Shown: piece after piece, positions 7,756-9,353 of the stretch
How positions within the stretch are numbered: position 1 is the stretch's first letter
Layout: each line of letters starts with the position of its first letter
DNA from: Bacteroidales bacterium
GTDB lineage: Bacteria > Bacteroidota > Bacteroidia > Bacteroidales > UBA7960
NCBI GenBank assembly: GCA_007131895.1
Contig: SLPR01000178.1
Location: forward strand, 1 to 9,353
Length of the DNA: 9,353 nucleotides
Reading direction: 5' to 3'
Notes under the pieces: generated by a model
Told to the model about the DNA's origin: nothing
The model's database searches: none
What the model saw: only the letters and a program-made list of their open reading frames with translations
Translations under genes and position numbers: made by a program

Positions 7756-7779
7756 GGTTTTGGCTTTTTAGGATATGTA

Positions 7780-9012
7780 TTAGTTTTCAGTAAGTTCGTT
7801 TTTAAGATTCTTGTCAATGGCTTCAAGGAATCCTTCTGTTGTAAGATAGTGCTCCCGGGTCATTTTACTGCCATGAATTAACAAGGCCAGATCTTTGGTC
7901 ATTTGACCGTTTTCCACGGTTTGGATACAGACTTTTTCCAGGGTTTGGGCAAAATCCTGAAGTTCTGCATTCCCGTCGAGTTTTCCCCTGAAAGCAAGAC
8001 CACGGGTCCAGGCAAAAATGCTGGCTATGGGATTGGTAGAAGTAGGCTTACCCTGCTGGTGCTGTCGATAGTGCCGCGTAACAGTGCCATGAGCTGCTTC
8101 TGCTTCCATGGTTTTTCCATCAGGAGTTACAAGGGTTGAAGTCATCAAACCCAGTGACCCAAAGCCCTGTGCAACGGTATCACTCTGCACATCGCCATCA
8201 TAGTTTTTGCAGGCCCACACAAAGCCACCTTCCCACTTCAAAGCTGCAGCTACCATATCATCGATAAGCCTGTGCTCGTAGGTTATTCCGGCTTCTTTAA
8301 ATTTTTGGCTGAACTCCTCATCAAAAATATCCTGAAATATATCCTTAAAACGACCATCGTATTTTTTCAGGATGGTATTTTTGGTAGAAAGATACAGTGG
8401 CCATTTTTTCATCAATGCCTGGTTCATGCACGAACGGGCAAAACCTGAAATAGAGTCATCAGTGTTATACATGGCAAGAGCAACCCCATCATCTTCATAA
8501 TGATATACTTCATGCTTAATGGGTTGTGAACCATCATCGGGAGTAAAAGATATGGTGAGTTTACCGGGTCCTTTGGTTAAAAAGTCGGTAGCCCTGTACT
8601 GATCGCCAAAGGCATGTCTGCCAATGCAGATGGGTTTGGTCCAGCCAGGCACCAGGCGGGGAATACTGGAGATAAGGATAGGTTCCCGAAAAACCGTTCC
8701 TCCCAGTATATTTCTGATGGTTCCATTAGGAGAGCGCCACATTTGCTTCAATCCAAATTCTTCCACACGCGCTTCATCCGGTGTTATGGTGGCACATTTG
8801 ATTCCCACACCATACTTTTTGATGGCATGAGCAGCATCGATGGTAACCTGGTCATTGGTTTCATCACGATACTCCATCCCCAAATCAAAATATTTGATAT
8901 CAATATCAAGATAGGGAAAAATCAACTTTTCCTTGATAAACGTCCATATCACGCGGGTCATTTCATCACCATCCAGTTCTACTACCGGATTCTTTACTGC
9001 AATTTTGCTCAT
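7780..9012 (-). CDS. icd: NADP-dependent isocitrate dehydrogenase, eukaryote-like type
   Basis: This enzyme oxidatively decarboxylates isocitrate to 2-oxoglutarate and yields NADPH. At 410 residues it is close in length and sequence to human IDH1/IDH2 and unlike E. coli Icd. Substrate residues include Arg100 (GTIRN), Arg109 (VFRE), Arg132 (IGRHAFGD) and Lys211 (STKNT). Metal ligands are Asp251 (HRLIDD) and Asp274/Asp278 (DGDVQSD). The NADP signature is HGTVTRH with Arg313 and His314, which contact the 2'-phosphate in eukaryotic homologues. ASIFAWTRGL (330-339) is also family-typical. All expected residues are present, and the N-terminus MSKIAVKNPVVELDGDEMTR aligns without extension, supporting the ATG at 9012. 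It is the first gene of the Krebs-cycle block; citrate synthase follows after 24 bp. The leader has an 8-bp tandem repeat, a dyad further up, and no Shine-Dalgarno sequence. Confidence 0.97.
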   Translation of the reverse strand: MSKIAVKNPVVELDGDEMTRVIWTFIKEKLIFPYLDIDIKYFDLGMEYRDETNDQVTIDAAHAIKKYGVGIKCATITPDEARVEEFGLKQMWRSPNGTIRNILGGTVFREPILISSIPRLVPGWTKPICIGRHAFGDQYRATDFLTKGPGKLTISFTPDDGSQPIKHEVYHYEDDGVALAMYNTDDSISGFARSCMNQALMKKWPLYLSTKNTILKKYDGRFKDIFQDIFDEEFSQKFKEAGITYEHRLIDDMVAAALKWEGGFVWACKNYDGDVQSDTVAQGFGSLGLMTSTLVTPDGKTMEAEAAHGTVTRHYRQHQQGKPTSTNPIASIFAWTRGLAFRGKLDGNAELQDFAQTLEKVCIQTVENGQMTKDLALLIHGSKMTREHYLTTEGFLEAIDKNLKNELTEN

Positions 9013-9020
9013 TTATTTAG

Positions 9021-9050
9021 GGTTAATTGGTTATTGGGTTATTGAGTTAT
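9021..9050. repeat. 8-bp imperfect tandem repeat in the isocitrate dehydrogenase leader
   Basis: On the plus strand the units read GGTTAATT (9021-9028), GGTTATTG (9029-9036), GGTTATTG (9037-9044) and AGTTAT (9045-9050). On the minus strand, which encodes the leader, this is an unstructured run of CAATAACC-like units ending 8 bases before the icd ATG. It could be slippage-prone or simply a low-structure translation leader. Confidence 0.7.
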
Positions 9051-9091
9051 AAAATGACGCAACATAAATTTAAGCATAGGAACAAACTCTT

Positions 9092-9124
9092 ATACATCTC
9101 TGTTTATAAGGGCTACAGATGTAT
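9092..9124. promoter_or_regulatory. Dyad symmetry between the barrel gene and isocitrate dehydrogenase
   Basis: ATACATCT (9092-9099) and AGATGTAT (9117-9124) form a perfect 8-bp inverted repeat. Two more pairs (GT/AC) are possible across a 2-base bulge, leaving an 11-base loop. It lies about 92 bases past the stop of the upstream barrel gene and 80 bases before icd. It is not followed by a proper T run in the minus-strand direction (AAGAGTTTG follows), so it is a poor intrinsic terminator. An operator for icd is the alternative; neither is proved. Confidence 0.4.
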
Positions 9125-9215
9125 CACTTGTTAAAATTACTATTTTAAACAACAAATAAAAGGTAAAGTTTACATAAATTCCTGTAAAAGGCTCATTAAA
9201 TGCTAAGAAATGCAT

Positions 9216-9353
9216 TCAGAATGTCCAGCCAAGATTTACATAGGCAAGGAGTTTTTTGTTTTGCGGACTCCAGGCAAAAGTTACTTCCATAGGCCCAAGC
9301 CCTGAAAGGTATCCGATGCTTAATCCCGCTCCCAGCAATAAATTATCATAAGA
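9216..9353 (-). CDS. C-terminal end of an outer-membrane beta-barrel protein, possibly patatin/Omp85-like
   Basis: Only the last 45 residues and the TGA (9216-9218) are in the window; the gene enters from the right edge. The visible part shows two to three amphipathic strands: LLLGAGLSIGYLS, GPMEVTFAWSP and KLLAYVNLGWTF. It ends in an aromatic Phe, the typical C-terminal signal recognised by the BAM complex. The pattern of a Gly-Pro strand followed by a final strand of the form YVNLGWTF resembles the Omp85 barrel end found on patatin-like and BamA/TamA-like proteins of Bacteroidota. The barrel call is good; the family call is a guess from 45 residues. It is separated from icd by 203 bp, so a functional link is not implied. 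Confidence 0.6.
   Translation of the reverse strand, partial: SYDNLLLGAGLSIGYLSGLGPMEVTFAWSPQNKKLLAYVNLGWTF

Noticed and set aside
9021..9050. Short tandem units considered as a CRISPR or plasmid-type iteron array
   Set aside because: The units are 8 bp and directly abutting with no spacers, and no cas or replication gene is present.

Overview
All recognisable genes in this window lie on the minus strand, so transcription runs from right to left. The organism is most likely a member of the Bacteroidota. The first gene carries an RHS core of the form common in that phylum. No start codon is preceded by a Shine-Dalgarno sequence; instead there are short A-rich leaders such as AAACC-ATG. Two upstream regions resemble the Bacteroidota promoter form TTG-N18/19-TAnnTTTG. 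I cannot place it below phylum with confidence.

Layout in transcription order: (1) 9216-9353 is the last 45 residues of an outer-membrane beta-barrel protein, possibly the Omp85-like end of a patatin-type protein. (2) 7780-9012 encodes a eukaryote-type NADP isocitrate dehydrogenase. (3) 6433-7755, only 24 bp further on, encodes a mitochondrial-type citrate synthase. (4) 3453-6230, after a 202-bp leader region, encodes an AcnA/IRP1-type aconitase, followed by a strong intrinsic terminator. (5) 2489-3091 encodes a small secreted, probably outer-membrane beta-barrel protein of unknown function with its own likely promoter. (6) 862-2397 encodes an ALDH7/antiquitin-type aldehyde dehydrogenase ending in a strong intrinsic terminator. 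(7) 1-658 is an orphan RHS-core fragment running off the left edge, with a possible promoter of its own.

Genes 2-4 together make the oxidative first third of the Krebs cycle: oxaloacetate plus acetyl-CoA to citrate (citrate synthase), citrate to isocitrate (aconitase), isocitrate to 2-oxoglutarate with NADPH (isocitrate dehydrogenase). The gene order icd-gltA-acn is not the order of the reactions. icd and gltA are almost certainly cotranscribed; acn may be read through or may have its own promoter. The aldehyde dehydrogenase probably serves lysine or related semialdehyde catabolism and has no obvious partner gene here.

I see no CRISPR array, tRNA, rRNA, insertion sequence or defence cassette. 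The central block is ordinary metabolism. The less ordinary points are the pairing of eukaryote-like Icd and citrate synthase with an IRP-type aconitase, regulatory-looking structures in the icd and acn leaders, and the RHS fragment at the left edge. No wholly new system is evident.
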